A DNA stretch of 64,000 nucleotides, taken from contig PLXC01000027.1 of NCBI GenBank assembly GCA_003151275.1, forward strand, positions 16,631-80,630. The letters run 5' to 3'. A model generated the notes under the pieces. It was given only the letters and a program-made list of their open reading frames with translations, had not been told where the DNA came from and searched no databases. The DNA is from Candidatus Melainabacteria bacterium (GTDB lineage: Bacteria; Cyanobacteriota; Vampirovibrionia; Obscuribacterales; Obscuribacteraceae). The stretch's first letter is position 1. Every line of letters starts with the position of its first letter. This document shows positions 50,913 to 60,261 of this stretch, piece after piece. Both the position numbers and the translations under genes were made by a program.

Positions 50913-51021
50913 GGTTTGCTCAGTCGCTATTAAGGTCTGTCTGTTGCGGGACTCCGCAAGCACAAGGAGTCCTTCGTTTATATATGTATATACGTGTATT
51001 TAATGTTCCGATTCTTGCCAA

Positions 51022-51062
51022 GTATCAACGGCATGCTATGCTGATACATGTAGCTGCATGTA
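51022..51062. promoter_or_regulatory. Nested palindromes upstream of the MarR gene
   Basis: TACATG-TAGCTG-CATGTA (51045-51062) is a perfect inverted repeat; GTATCA (51022-51027) pairs with TGATAC (51042-51047) around it. A TA-rich stretch (TATATATGTATATAC, near 50980-50994) precedes them and could be the -10 region. MarR proteins often bind such palindromes in their own promoter. Confidence 0.55.
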
Positions 51063-51079
51063 AAGGTCGGGTTGTGAGA

Positions 51080-51523
51080 ATGATGGAAGAAATTGCTGTA
51101 CCTAAAAGTGAATGTATTTCCAGAACAGTTCGGTGTGCTGACCGTTCGCTTACCAATGCGTATGACAAAGCGTTGGCTCCGAGCGGACTTCGGACTACTC
51201 AATACACGTTGTTGAGCGTGCTCCAGCGTCATTCTGTGGCTAGCGTTACGCAACTCAGTGAATTGTTGGAGCTCGATCAAACCACGACTACTCGAAACGT
51301 CAGGCTCTTGGAAGAAGGTGGGCTGATCATGCGAGTTCCTCATCATGATCCGCGCGTCAAGCTGATGAAGCTGACAGCTGAGGGAAAACGGAGGCGCCTC
51401 CTGGCGTTCGAGCGATGGCAAGAAATGCAAAACCACATTAAGTCATCGCTGTCGGATCAAGAGTGGGATACTTTTCACACTGTGTTGACTAAAATAGCCA
51501 GCCTATCTAAAGAATTGGAGTGA
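51080..51523 (+). CDS. MarR-family transcriptional regulator
   Basis: A 147-residue winged-helix regulator: helical N-terminus with CISRTVRCADRSLTNAYDKAL, recognition region VTQLSELLELDQTTTTRNVRLL, wing segment LIMRVPHHDPRVKLMKLT and a C-terminal dimerisation helix. ATG 51080 is chosen because the family begins there; the frame opens at 50984. The MaoC gene follows with its start just past the MarR stop, so the regulator probably controls that acyl-CoA-related gene; the upstream palindromes suggest autoregulation. Confidence 0.85.
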   Translation: MMEEIAVPKSECISRTVRCADRSLTNAYDKALAPSGLRTTQYTLLSVLQRHSVASVTQLSELLELDQTTTTRNVRLLEEGGLIMRVPHHDPRVKLMKLTAEGKRRRLLAFERWQEMQNHIKSSLSDQEWDTFHTVLTKIASLSKELE

Positions 51524-51528
51524 CCGCA

Positions 51529-52021
51529 ATGCCTTCTGCAAATGAGACAACGGATTATCTTGCCCTCGACGACTTGACAGTAGGGCAAATATTTCGCAGC
51601 GACAAATATCAGTTAGATGAATCGCAAATTGTTGCATTCGCTCGTAACTTTGATCCCCAGCCTTTCCATTTAGATAAACAGGCCGCGGAAGAAACAATAT
51701 TTGCTGGTCTAGCAGCCAGTGGCTGGCACACGGCTTCTATCACAATGCGACTTTTGGTTGCGAGCGCACCAATTCTCGGTGGTTTGGTTGGGGCTGGGGC
51801 CGAGATCTCTTGGCCGAGGCCAACCAGACCGACTGATGAGCTGTACGTCGAAACTGAAGTAGTCGAAATAAAGCCATCACGCAGCCGCCCAGATCGCGGT
51901 ATCGTCCACCGTTCGTAGTGTCACTCGAAATCAAGAAAACCAAACAGTTCAGATCCTCATTTCGAAGTTAGTCGTGCCAAGGCGAGAGCAGTTGTCGGAT
52001 TTGGCAACGCAACAGAATTAG
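51529..52021 (+). pseudogene. MaoC-like hydratase broken by a +1 frameshift near 51907
   Basis: The reading frame from ATG 51529 (GGAG eight bases upstream) encodes a hot-dog-fold MaoC protein (VAFARNFDPQPFHLDKQAAE, SGWHTASI, WPRPTRPTDELYV) but ends at 51918 after DRGIVHRS. Skipping one C in the CC at 51906-51907 continues the expected family ending as DRGIVTVRSVTRNQENQTVQ then ILISKLVVPR, to a TAG at 52019-52021. So an extra C has split an otherwise intact gene. Either a real frameshift or a sequencing or assembly error. It follows MarR on the same strand. Confidence 0.85.
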
Positions 52022-52200
52022 CGCTTACACAGCTATTCATTAATAAAATAGCAATAGTCTTCAACTCCATTCAGAAGAAGTATTTAGAAAATGACAAACA
52101 ATGACACTATTCTCGTCACAGGTCAGCCAGCGATGTTTAACTAAGACAATTATTGTTTCCGCATTTCGCGGCGCAAAATATTCAAGAAAGGAGAAATGCA

Positions 52201-52701
52201 ATGATTCAGAGTGCATCTGATATTTCGACAACAATTAATACCTATCCAATCAATCTGCTCACGTTCAATTCCAGTAAAACGTTTGACGAAGTGGTATCAG
52301 ATTTTGAAAAGCAACTCGGCAGGCTTAATCAGGAAGAAGCTTTATCGGCTCCTGTAAATTTCACGGAATCAGTAAAGCAGATGGAAGGGTCTAGTGGTTT
52401 GATGGTCATAGCTGTGTTGGAAATGGATCGACTCGTACCGGCACTGACAGCATCGTCGACGCGCGCTCGTCAATACCTGGTTGGTAATCCATTGGTAGCA
52501 AGTCAAATGGCAAAAATAGACACCCTCGCTGCTTTATATGCGCCACCACGAGTCCTGATTTATACTCGCGATGAAAAAACTTGGATTGCCTACGACCAAC
52601 CTTCAACCACGTTCGGTCGCCTTGCATCCGCTGAAATTTTGCAAACTGGTAAGGAGCTGGATAGGAAGTTTGAGAACCTGGTGAGGCAGGCACTGGCTTA
52701 A
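52201..52701 (+). CDS. DUF302-domain protein
   Basis: A 166-residue soluble protein from ATG 52201, preceded by AGGAG; the ORF opens at 52153 but that start lacks support. The C-terminal half has the DUF302 hallmarks: YLVGNPLVASQM, then LYAPPRVLIYT and TWIAYDQPS. DUF302 proteins are small, of unknown function, and often found next to redox or membrane genes. It follows the frameshifted MaoC gene by 180 bp, in which I see no further gene. Confidence 0.75.
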   Translation: MIQSASDISTTINTYPINLLTFNSSKTFDEVVSDFEKQLGRLNQEEALSAPVNFTESVKQMEGSSGLMVIAVLEMDRLVPALTASSTRARQYLVGNPLVASQMAKIDTLAALYAPPRVLIYTRDEKTWIAYDQPSTTFGRLASAEILQTGKELDRKFENLVRQALA

Positions 52702-52772
52702 GGAACGTCGAGCCTTGATCAACCTAAGCGTAAGTCGTAAGTGTGTGCAATAACCGTTCCATGCCGTACATT

Positions 52773-54197
52773 CTAGTGAGAGATTGTCAATTTCTGTTGT
52801 CGCCAGACAACTATGGCGCCCACAGTCAGATAGCCGAGAAACAAGTACGGGAGCCAGCGATAAATCCCTTCCGGTGCAGGATACATGGTGCCGAAAAATA
52901 CAGTGGCGAGAATTACCGTCGTAATCAGCGAAACTGAAAGAGCTGATGCTGTCAATTCATTTCTGCTCTTTAAATAAATGGGGACAGTAACAGAGATTGT
53001 GCCATAGGCGACCAGAAAGCCAAATGTTGCCAGTGTGCCCAGCCATCCGATAACGTCGAGCACTGAGCATTGAGACAGAAAAAATGCTGCACCGATAACA
53101 GCTCCTACGGCAGCAATGGAAATGATTGCATAATGAGGTGTGAAATTTTGGCTGTGCGTTTTCTTGAACATCCGCGGGAAATGCTCATCGTGACTCATTG
53201 TCATTAAAATACGAGCGCCGGCGTTGAGCCCTGCGAGGCTGGCGGCGAAGAAACTGATCGCCGCTCCGATATTTGTCAGCTGACCTAGAACAGGCATCTT
53301 TAGATCATTTGCGAGCGCAAGGAGCGGGGTCGTGCATTTGTCTAGTGGTTGGCCGTTGATTGCGAAACCGTAAACGATCGCGTACGTGGTGAAGACAAAA
53401 AATAGTCCCGAGAGAATCGTGCTGTGGATCAAGGCTCGAGGAATATTCTGCAATGGCGCCGATGCTTCCGAGCCGAGTGTTGTTGCGCTTTCGAAGCCAA
53501 CAAAACCAAATATGGCCAGGATTAAACCAAGTCGGAGATTCTCGGCATTCATGCCGGACAAATGCAATTGAGCCGCGTCCCAGCGGAAGTGCTGATGCAA
53601 GAGCACTGCTGAACAGAGAATGGTGATCACAGCTATGGATAAAAGTTCTAACCAAAGCATCATTTTGGCAGAGAGTTGAATATTTTTATATGCCACCAAG
53701 GCCGCTAATGCTACGCAGGATATCGTGAGGAACCACGTGGGCAGCTGTGTTATGCCGATCTGTTTGAGAGACTCATTGGCGAAGATTGCGAATTGCATTG
53801 GACAAGCGGCGATGCACAATGTGTATGCGAGCAACATTGCCCAGCCTACAAGAAAGCCTACGTGTTTGCCTCCGGCGTTCGTCGCATAGCTATAGAGTGA
53901 GCCGGGTGTTGAAGATCGCGAGGCAAAAACATTGATGTTGACCGCTGTCAGAATCATGCAAACTGTGGCGATAACGTATGCTAACCAGCCACCGTTGCCA
54001 GCAACTGCAAATACAACTGCTATAGTCATTGCCGGTCCTGCGGACGGAGCCATACCGGCTACGGATTGCGCAAGTGTCTCTACTGAGGAGAGAACCGATT
54101 GCTGTAATCCATACGAACGAATGTTCCCCTGACTGACTTCAATTGAACTTCTCCGGCTTGCGTGCCGACGAGATTTCTGTATGGTTTTCGCTGACAT
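52773..54197 (-). CDS. APC-superfamily permease
   Basis: A 474-residue integral membrane transporter with about twelve hydrophobic helices. The first reads VETLAQSVAGMAPSAGPAM with the unwound-helix GxG-type Gly/Ala segment of APC carriers, and GFVGFESATTLG near 250 is the sixth-helix segment. The family transports amino acids, amines or related cations, including ethanolamine in other bacteria; substrate here is unknown. It follows the methyltransferase gene by 65 bp on the same strand. Confidence 0.88.
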   Translation of the reverse strand: MSAKTIQKSRRHASRRSSIEVSQGNIRSYGLQQSVLSSVETLAQSVAGMAPSAGPAMTIAVVFAVAGNGGWLAYVIATVCMILTAVNINVFASRSSTPGSLYSYATNAGGKHVGFLVGWAMLLAYTLCIAACPMQFAIFANESLKQIGITQLPTWFLTISCVALAALVAYKNIQLSAKMMLWLELLSIAVITILCSAVLLHQHFRWDAAQLHLSGMNAENLRLGLILAIFGFVGFESATTLGSEASAPLQNIPRALIHSTILSGLFFVFTTYAIVYGFAINGQPLDKCTTPLLALANDLKMPVLGQLTNIGAAISFFAASLAGLNAGARILMTMSHDEHFPRMFKKTHSQNFTPHYAIISIAAVGAVIGAAFFLSQCSVLDVIGWLGTLATFGFLVAYGTISVTVPIYLKSRNELTASALSVSLITTVILATVFFGTMYPAPEGIYRWLPYLFLGYLTVGAIVVWRQQKLTISH

Positions 54198-54262
54198 GTC
54201 ACATCCTACGATGACATCCTCTAATGTAGAAATGACAGGGCTCGTTGTCTATCGTGATCGTA

Positions 54263-55045
54263 CTAATTCTTTCTGCAACGAACGTGAAGATATCCGGCGA
54301 TTTTGTCCCAACCAGCAAGTCCTGGATATTGGGCGATCATTTCCGGAGTGACTGTTGGCTCACAAAATTGCTCAAGGCTGAAACCTGATTTAATCAGCCA
54401 ATTGAGCCATTCGCTGAGAGTCCAGTAAAATGTGGGCACCTTGAATTTTTCAAATTTCTGTTGTTCTTCTGCTGATGAATTTGTGAATGTCCACCGATGG
54501 ATCTCACCTTGTGGTCCGTCGAAATAATCGCCGCAGATCACGCCTACTTTCTTTTCGTTTTCCGATATCCATTGCCACCTTCTCGTCTGAAAACAAGGAT
54601 GTGTGATCGAAAACTGGAAGAATCCACCGCTCCTGATCACCCGGTACGCCTCCTGAATGCACAAGAGTGGTTCTGGCACATCCATCAAGAACATAGTGGC
54701 CATAACGAAATCGAATGTATTGTTTTCGAAAGGAAGTTTGGCGGCACTTGCGGTGTGGAACTCTATACCGAAAGGCTTTTCCTTTTCCGCACTGATTGCG
54801 TGATTGATGAAAACCTCAGACGCGTCGATACCACTCATGGTGGCACCAAGTTGAGCGACTAGTCTTGTGTTATGCGCTTCACCGCAACCGATGTCTAGTC
54901 CACGCAAGCCCTTGACGTCGGGTAGCATTTCAAGAAACGCAGGCGTATTTAAATTGTCCCTCGTAACATCTCGGCCCTTCCTGGCAAGGTATGTCCAAGC
55001 TTCTGCGTTGTCGTTCCAATAGTCTGAGTTCTCTTTCCAATCCAT
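54263..55045 (-). CDS. Class I SAM-dependent methyltransferase
   Basis: A 260-residue Rossmann methyltransferase. AdoMet-binding motif I is LRGLDIGCGEAHN (about 49-61), motif II GIDASEVFINHA, and motif III-like DFVMATMFLMDV, followed by a C-terminal extension with ITHPCFQTRRWQW and a Trp/Phe-rich end. The substrate is unknown; the family includes small-molecule and protein methylases. ATG 55045 is preferred over a GTG three codons upstream. It may share a transcript with the permease gene downstream. Confidence 0.82.
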   Translation of the reverse strand: MDWKENSDYWNDNAEAWTYLARKGRDVTRDNLNTPAFLEMLPDVKGLRGLDIGCGEAHNTRLVAQLGATMSGIDASEVFINHAISAEKEKPFGIEFHTASAAKLPFENNTFDFVMATMFLMDVPEPLLCIQEAYRVIRSGGFFQFSITHPCFQTRRWQWISENEKKVGVICGDYFDGPQGEIHRWTFTNSSAEEQQKFEKFKVPTFYWTLSEWLNWLIKSGFSLEQFCEPTVTPEMIAQYPGLAGWDKIAGYLHVRCRKN

Positions 55046-55110
55046 CTTTCTCACCGATTTTTATTCGCCGCTAGACAAATATACACGGATGTCGTATTGC
55101 AGGAGAATGT

Positions 55111-57165
55111 TTAGTCGTCGTGATGCGCCAGATAGCGACTTGCAAACCAGGTAGATCCACCTACCTCGGCGTCTTTAGGAACAAGATGAGGCAGACGCAC
55201 AGAGTCGTAATCAATCACATACAATTCTCGACTCTGCGGATCAAACCCGAGTTGATTTTTGCCGTGGGATTTGAAATCGTTGTCCCAGAATTTGTATGTG
55301 CCGTCGCGTTCAATTTGGCCGTCAAAGACATTTAAATCTTTTGCTGTTACCGGTGAAAGCATTCGTTTCTGAATGAAATAGGTGACCGATGCGTCACGCA
55401 GGTCTATGGTCTGGGGCTTCTGCACCATAGGTGCGTCGATGCGCTTCATACCTCGGGGCGTCCATATTTCACGTGTGCCCCAAGTTGGATCCCAACCTTT
55501 ATCAGTTATCTTAAGAATATTCCGGTCCGGTAGTTCAAACGCGATACTATCTGCGCCACCATTGAAGTATCTAGCAGGCGTCTTGAAGTGTCGCATCGCC
55601 TGAGCCATAGCGGATTTATCGTGAGTATCTTCCAGATGCGATGGTGTTTCAGGACCGAGTAGCATTTCGCTCACTGTTCTGCCGAGTTTGAGAGGTTGTG
55701 ATTCGTTGGGCTTCAGATCCGTTGGTATTGCGTCGGAGAAACGCAAACGTCCGCTCGTATCCTGAGTCAGCCACAGGCTCTCTGCAGATGGAATGATGTG
55801 TTTGGACTGCAAATATTCGGGCAGCATCTTAGGATTGCACGTGGCTAAGAGATCAGCGATTCCATATACAGATCGATTGATTGCCAGAGTCGATGCACCA
55901 TCTTCCTTGGCCTCCAAATGTTGAATCAGCATATTTTTCTTAGGACCCAATTCCCCCAAAAGAGACACTTCGCGAACTGGTGCAAAAACAAACTTGTCTG
56001 GAGAGTTGCGCAACTGTTCGATCACTTGCTGATCGCCGTTGACTAATTGAAACTCGCGTGATGTGCTGCCGGGGAAATTGCGCTGTAATCCAGGTGCGAT
56101 TCTTGTTTGTTCGGTCGAGGCTTGAGTCTGATCGGAGGTGCTCTGACGTTCCATCGCAGCAGCGCGCATGCTCGTCATTTTTCCGCCCGGACCGGCGGCG
56201 ATCATGTCCGTAACGCCGGTCAAAGCCGCGCTGGTGAGCACCTTTTGGAAGTCGAAACTTTCACCGGCTTGGTGCTGGCGAGTGATTTCGTTAACGCTGC
56301 CGCTGGATACGCCGAAGACGCCACCGGTTGCTACTGTCGACCAGAATGGGCTACTGGTCAAAGCTCCGCCCGTGGCGCGATTGATTCCGCTCAAGGCGCC
56401 GTGTGCCAATCCGAAAGTGATGACATCGGAGGCGAGCGCGGTGCGATTGAAAGAAGCATCGACTGTGCGAGACAAGCCGGTGAGCGCGCTATATCCGTTA
56501 CCGTCAGCGTAGGTTTGTCTCGCCAGTGCCATGTCAGTGACTCTAGAGGAAACTCCAAGACTAACTGCTTTGGCCGCTATGCCTAAGTCCATCGCCCCTA
56601 CGTATTGGAAACTTCCCTTTAAAGCTAGACCTTTCGTTAATCCCAGACCGCAGTCGATTGCCTGGTTACTCAGGGAGTCTCCCGGTTTCGCTTGGTCCAG
56701 AGCGTAAGCCAATCCGGAAACTGCATAGCCCAGTTTGCTGGGAATGAATAGCCCAGCTGTCTTGAGCATGCCTGTACCGTACTGAGTTACCAGTGAATCG
56801 GTGTGGAGTGCCTTCTTGTCTTCGGCGATCACGATTTTGGCGTCTGCTGCTAATTTGCCGGCAGTTGCGGTGTCGCCCTTTTTGATCGCCTCTTGCAGGT
56901 CGTTGCTCAATTTTTCGACGGGTGCTAGAGAATCAGTCCGCCCAAGACTGGCAAGCGTCGAAACTGCAGAACCCAGATAGCTCTTGTGAGCAGTCTGGTC
57001 TTTATGCGCAGCGATGTCTTGCCTCAAAAGCTCAAGAGCTTCGGATGGTTTGACAGGCGCCGACTGATTAGTATTTAAACCAGAGTCGAACAGAATATGA
57101 ACCCGCTGAAGGTACAGGTTCAATCTACGACCGAAGGGGTCGGATCTCAATAGGGAGATTCCCAT
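55111..57165 (-). CDS. Gly/Ala-rich protein with an atypical kinase-like C-terminal domain
   Basis: A 684-residue protein. Residues about 40-120 are charged helices; 130-340 form Gly/Ala-rich hydrophobic helices (LASDVITFGLAHGALSG, GGVFGVSSGSVNE) like those in the EEP protein at 25114; a linker follows; residues 540-684 resemble a protein-kinase fold: GGADSIAFELPDRNILKIT for the nucleotide-binding loop and Lys, and FWDNDFKSHGKN then LYVIDYDSVRLP for the catalytic and Asp loops. ATG 57165 directly follows GGGGG. Kinase identity is inference from motifs. Confidence 0.6.
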   Translation of the reverse strand: MGISLLRSDPFGRRLNLYLQRVHILFDSGLNTNQSAPVKPSEALELLRQDIAAHKDQTAHKSYLGSAVSTLASLGRTDSLAPVEKLSNDLQEAIKKGDTATAGKLAADAKIVIAEDKKALHTDSLVTQYGTGMLKTAGLFIPSKLGYAVSGLAYALDQAKPGDSLSNQAIDCGLGLTKGLALKGSFQYVGAMDLGIAAKAVSLGVSSRVTDMALARQTYADGNGYSALTGLSRTVDASFNRTALASDVITFGLAHGALSGINRATGGALTSSPFWSTVATGGVFGVSSGSVNEITRQHQAGESFDFQKVLTSAALTGVTDMIAAGPGGKMTSMRAAAMERQSTSDQTQASTEQTRIAPGLQRNFPGSTSREFQLVNGDQQVIEQLRNSPDKFVFAPVREVSLLGELGPKKNMLIQHLEAKEDGASTLAINRSVYGIADLLATCNPKMLPEYLQSKHIIPSAESLWLTQDTSGRLRFSDAIPTDLKPNESQPLKLGRTVSEMLLGPETPSHLEDTHDKSAMAQAMRHFKTPARYFNGGADSIAFELPDRNILKITDKGWDPTWGTREIWTPRGMKRIDAPMVQKPQTIDLRDASVTYFIQKRMLSPVTAKDLNVFDGQIERDGTYKFWDNDFKSHGKNQLGFDPQSRELYVIDYDSVRLPHLVPKDAEVGGSTWFASRYLAHHDD

Positions 57166-57244
57166 CCCCCATAAATACCCCCAGGACCATACAACCTATG
57201 AGTGTCGCGTGTATGGGCGCCACAGACAGGGGCGGGTTGGAAAG

Positions 57245-57441
57245 TAAACCGATATCGGTTTAGAGTTTGGAATGGACCTGAACCCAATAAGATTTCATCT
57301 GAACGTAGACCGATATCGCTTTAGATTCTGGGGCGACCCTTAACCGATAACGCTTGGATTTCAGCGGGGAACGTAAACCGATATCGCTTTAGATTTCTGA
57401 GGTGACCCAAACCGACGATCCGGATCTAAAGTCCTAAGAAA
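57245..57441. repeat. GATATC palindrome array 2 (tandem 34-bp units)
   Basis: TAAACCGATATCGGTTTA at 57245-57262, then four units at 34-bp spacing starting near 57306, 57340, 57374 and 57408: TAGACCGATATCGCTTTA, TTAACCGATAACGCTTGG, TAAACCGATATCGCTTTA, and a degenerate CAAACCGACGATCCGG. Units share a tail (T)TCTG(G/A)GG(C/T)GACC. The last unit overlaps the stop of the ETF-QO gene. The 57166-57425 gap otherwise holds nothing. Confidence 0.85.
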
Positions 57442-59150
57442 TCCGGACCGCTGCCTTGTGATGTTGGCTTGACTCGAAGATTGACTTCGGGGCAGACGTC
57501 TTCGCAGGTTCTGCAGTGTACGCAGTTTTCTAAGGACATGCCATGTTTTCTAATTTGGTCGACGATGTCAATTCTGTGCACTTCAGCCGTGCAATCGGAA
57601 ACGCAAGGAGTCGTCTTGTCCACAGCCTCGTATCGCTTGATGCATTCGACGCAAACTTGCGCGTTGAATTCATCAATATGCTTATTACCTTCGTGGTATT
57701 TTGTCGACGCGTAAAACACAGCATCAGCGCGTGAGTAGATAGTTGATTTGTCGTACTGCGGCTCTTCATATTTTGGTGCCACAAACGATGGAATGATGTG
57801 CTTGTAATCGGGTTCGTATTTAATTGGCCCAATGTTGAATTTGCCATTGATCAAACCAAGCGATCTAACACCGTCAACTGGCGCGCCAAATGGATGTTTG
57901 AACCATACTTTCCACATTCCGAACATGGCAGATGATTTGTCGATGCTGCGGGCAACTTCAGGCAAGTACTCGCCTAACAATTTTGGATTTTCGATGAATG
58001 CCCAGCGGAAGTATCTATTGTTGTAGGCTTCTTTGACGACGAAGCTGTTGGTCAGGCGTTCTTGATACGGAGCGAGAGCCGCTTCGCTGAAATCTTGTTT
58101 AATCAAGGCATCATGCACAACTTCTGCGGCAACATATCCGCATTCCATGGCGCGATCGATTCCTGCCAAATTTTTCACGTCTAGCACACCCAGTGCATCT
58201 CCAAGCAAGATGCCACCAGGCACTGCGAACTTCGTTGGCAAAGCATAGTATCCGCCTTCAGGAAGAAGGGCGGCACCGTATTTAAGAAGCTTGCCACCAG
58301 TGATCATCTTTTGAATCCACGGATGTTTTTTATAGTCCTGCAATTTCTGTTGCGGATTCATGTTTGGATCACGGCTGTCCAGGCTGATTACCATACCGAT
58401 AGTCAACTTGTTGTCTTTCATACCATAGACGAAGCCACCACCGAAGGTGCCTTCAAGTAATGGCCATCCTAAGGTGTGCCAAACTTTTCCTTCATAGCTT
58501 TCTTTGCACTGCCAAACTTCTTTGACGCCGACTGACCAAATCTGTGGGCAGTTGCGCAAATTGAAATGGTCGATAACATCTCGCGAAATAAATCCCTTGT
58601 CGCCGAAACAAGTGAACTTGCCGTAAACGTAATCGTCTTCGCTTTTAGGGTCTTCGCTAACGCAGACACCAGCAACACGACCGTCTTCAAAAACTACGCC
58701 ATGTGCAGCAAAGCCTGTGAACAAATCCATCGAAACGTTTGGCACATCTTTCGCTTTTTCTTGCAGCTGACGCGCCATCCAGTTAGTGACAAAGCTCAAG
58801 CTCAAAACTAGATAACCAGTTTTGTCCATAGTTTTTGGCACCATGGCGCTGGGCATGTCCCATTTTTTTTCTACGCCCAAAACGGACAAATTGCTTTCGG
58901 TGCAGGTCGCTTCAATTGGAAAACCGAGTTCTTTGTAATTCGGCCAAACTTTTTCCAGAATGTGTGGATTCGAGACAGCACCACTCATGATGTGTGCGCC
59001 GAACTCTTTACTTTTTTCTAAAACGGCAATCGTGAATTCTTTCCCGCTAGCCTTAGCCAACTCCAGGAAATGATACGCCAGTGTCAGATTCGATGGGCTA
59101 CCACCGATGAGCAATAGGTCATATTCAATGCGTGCTGACAACTGCCTCAA
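57426..59150 (-). CDS. ETF-quinone oxidoreductase-like flavoprotein with 4Fe-4S ferredoxin end
   Basis: A 574-residue membrane-associated FixC/ETF-QO homologue that passes electrons from ETF to the quinone pool. The FAD-binding start reads LLLIGGSPSNLTLAY, where the usual GxGxxG is GGSPSN; the C-terminal ferredoxin has the 4Fe-4S ligands NCVHCRTCEDVCPE with two further CxxC-type Cys sets (CVECIKRYEAVDKTTPCVSDC). It overlaps the end of etfA by 26 bp; the start codon is TTG 59150 or a TTG three codons on. The GATATC array runs into its stop. Confidence 0.88.
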   Translation of the reverse strand: MRQLSARIEYDLLLIGGSPSNLTLAYHFLELAKASGKEFTIAVLEKSKEFGAHIMSGAVSNPHILEKVWPNYKELGFPIEATCTESNLSVLGVEKKWDMPSAMVPKTMDKTGYLVLSLSFVTNWMARQLQEKAKDVPNVSMDLFTGFAAHGVVFEDGRVAGVCVSEDPKSEDDYVYGKFTCFGDKGFISRDVIDHFNLRNCPQIWSVGVKEVWQCKESYEGKVWHTLGWPLLEGTFGGGFVYGMKDNKLTIGMVISLDSRDPNMNPQQKLQDYKKHPWIQKMITGGKLLKYGAALLPEGGYYALPTKFAVPGGILLGDALGVLDVKNLAGIDRAMECGYVAAEVVHDALIKQDFSEAALAPYQERLTNSFVVKEAYNNRYFRWAFIENPKLLGEYLPEVARSIDKSSAMFGMWKVWFKHPFGAPVDGVRSLGLINGKFNIGPIKYEPDYKHIIPSFVAPKYEEPQYDKSTIYSRADAVFYASTKYHEGNKHIDEFNAQVCVECIKRYEAVDKTTPCVSDCTAEVHRIDIVDQIRKHGMSLENCVHCRTCEDVCPEVNLRVKPTSQGSGPDFLGL

Positions 59151-60261
59151 CCTCCCGCTTCACTTTATTTTCCTGTAACTGCTTGATCATCTCAGGGATG
59201 ATTTGATAACAATCGCCTACTATTCCATGGTGCGCGAACTTGAAGATTGCCGCATCTGGATCTTTGTTAATGGCAATGATCATGTTTGACTTGGACATGC
59301 CAACTCTGTGTTGGATGGCACCTGAAATGCCGCAGGCAATGTAGAGCTTCGGTCGAACCGTTTTGCCTGTTTGACCAACTTGGTGTTGATATGGAATCCA
59401 ACCAAGGTCCACCACTTTACGAGAAGCACCAACTGCTGAATTCTCGAAACACGCGGCTAGCTTTTTAACGAGCTCGAAACCTTCGCCTGTACCTAGACCG
59501 TAGCCCCCAGAAACGATGACGTCTGCTTCAGTAAGTTTGATACCTTTGGCGATTTCACGAATGGTTTCTGCAACTACCAGTCTGTAGTCCTCACCTTGGA
59601 GGTTGACTGGAACTTGAATAATCTTGCCCTTTTTGGTGGCATCCGGCTTGTTCGGAATCATGACACCAGGTCTAGTGGTAGCCATTTGTGGATTCTTCCA
59701 CGGTCCTAAAATTCTTGCTTTTAGACTTTCGCCGAAGCTTGGCCGAATAGCGTACAAGCAGTTCGGATACAAGCCAATTTTGGTCGGGTCAACTTTGTTC
59801 TTATGCTCGTAAGGTCCGATGTCCAACTCAGTGCAGTCGGCTGTAAGTCCCGTATCGAAGTGAGCAGCGATGCGCGGTGCCAGATCTCGACCTGTCGTAG
59901 TCGAACCTAGCAACGTCGTATGTGGTGGCTCCGGCAGTGACTCTAAGAAATCGCACAAGACGCGACGGTAGGGCAGAGTTCTGTAGTTTTTTAATTCAGG
60001 ATGGTCGGCAACGTAAACTGTGTCCGCACCATATTCGATCATCTTCTGCGGTATATCGCCAAGTTCAAAACCCATGACGATACAAAGCAGCGAGCGCTCC
60101 ATTTTGTCTGCGAGTATTCGTCCCGCTCCAAGAAGCTCTAGGGTAACTGGCTGCAACTCACCAAGAATGTGTTCTGCGACAACGAGAACCTCGCCTTTAG
60201 GACAGAACGGAGAAACTTCCAGCGTTGGAGCTTCTTGTGGTTTTTGTTCTTCTTCGCTCAC
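59125..60261 (-). CDS. etfA: Electron transfer flavoprotein alpha subunit
   Basis: A 378-residue FixB/EtfA. The N-terminal nucleotide domain has [14 protein letters not shown] at the start and [11 protein letters not shown]; the C-terminal FAD domain has [38 protein letters not shown] and [16 protein letters not shown], all family hallmarks. The GTG start overlaps the etfB stop by one base (TAGTG), so the subunits are made together. It pairs with EtfB and feeds electrons from acyl-CoA dehydrogenases to the ETF-QO encoded next. Confidence 0.93.
   Translation of the reverse strand: MSEEEQKPQEAPTLEVSPFCPKGEVLVVAEHILGELQPVTLELLGAGRILADKMERSLLCIVMGFELGDIPQKMIEYGADTVYVADHPELKNYRTLPYRRVLCDFLESLPEPPHTTLLGSTTTGRDLAPRIAAHFDTGLTADCTELDIGPYEHKNKVDPTKIGLYPNCLYAIRPSFGESLKARILGPWKNPQMATTRPGVMIPNKPDATKKGKIIQVPVNLQGEDYRLVVAETIREIAKGIKLTEADVIVSGGYGLGTGEGFELVKKLAACFENSAVGASRKVVDLGWIPYQHQVGQTGKTVRPKLYIACGISGAIQHRVGMSKSNMIIAINKDPDAAIFKFAHHGIVGDCYQIIPEMIKQLQENKVKREVEAVVSTH

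Noticed and set aside
55425..55445. CACC-ATA-GGTG in coding DNA
   Set aside because: Spacer is three bases instead of six and it lies in a gene.
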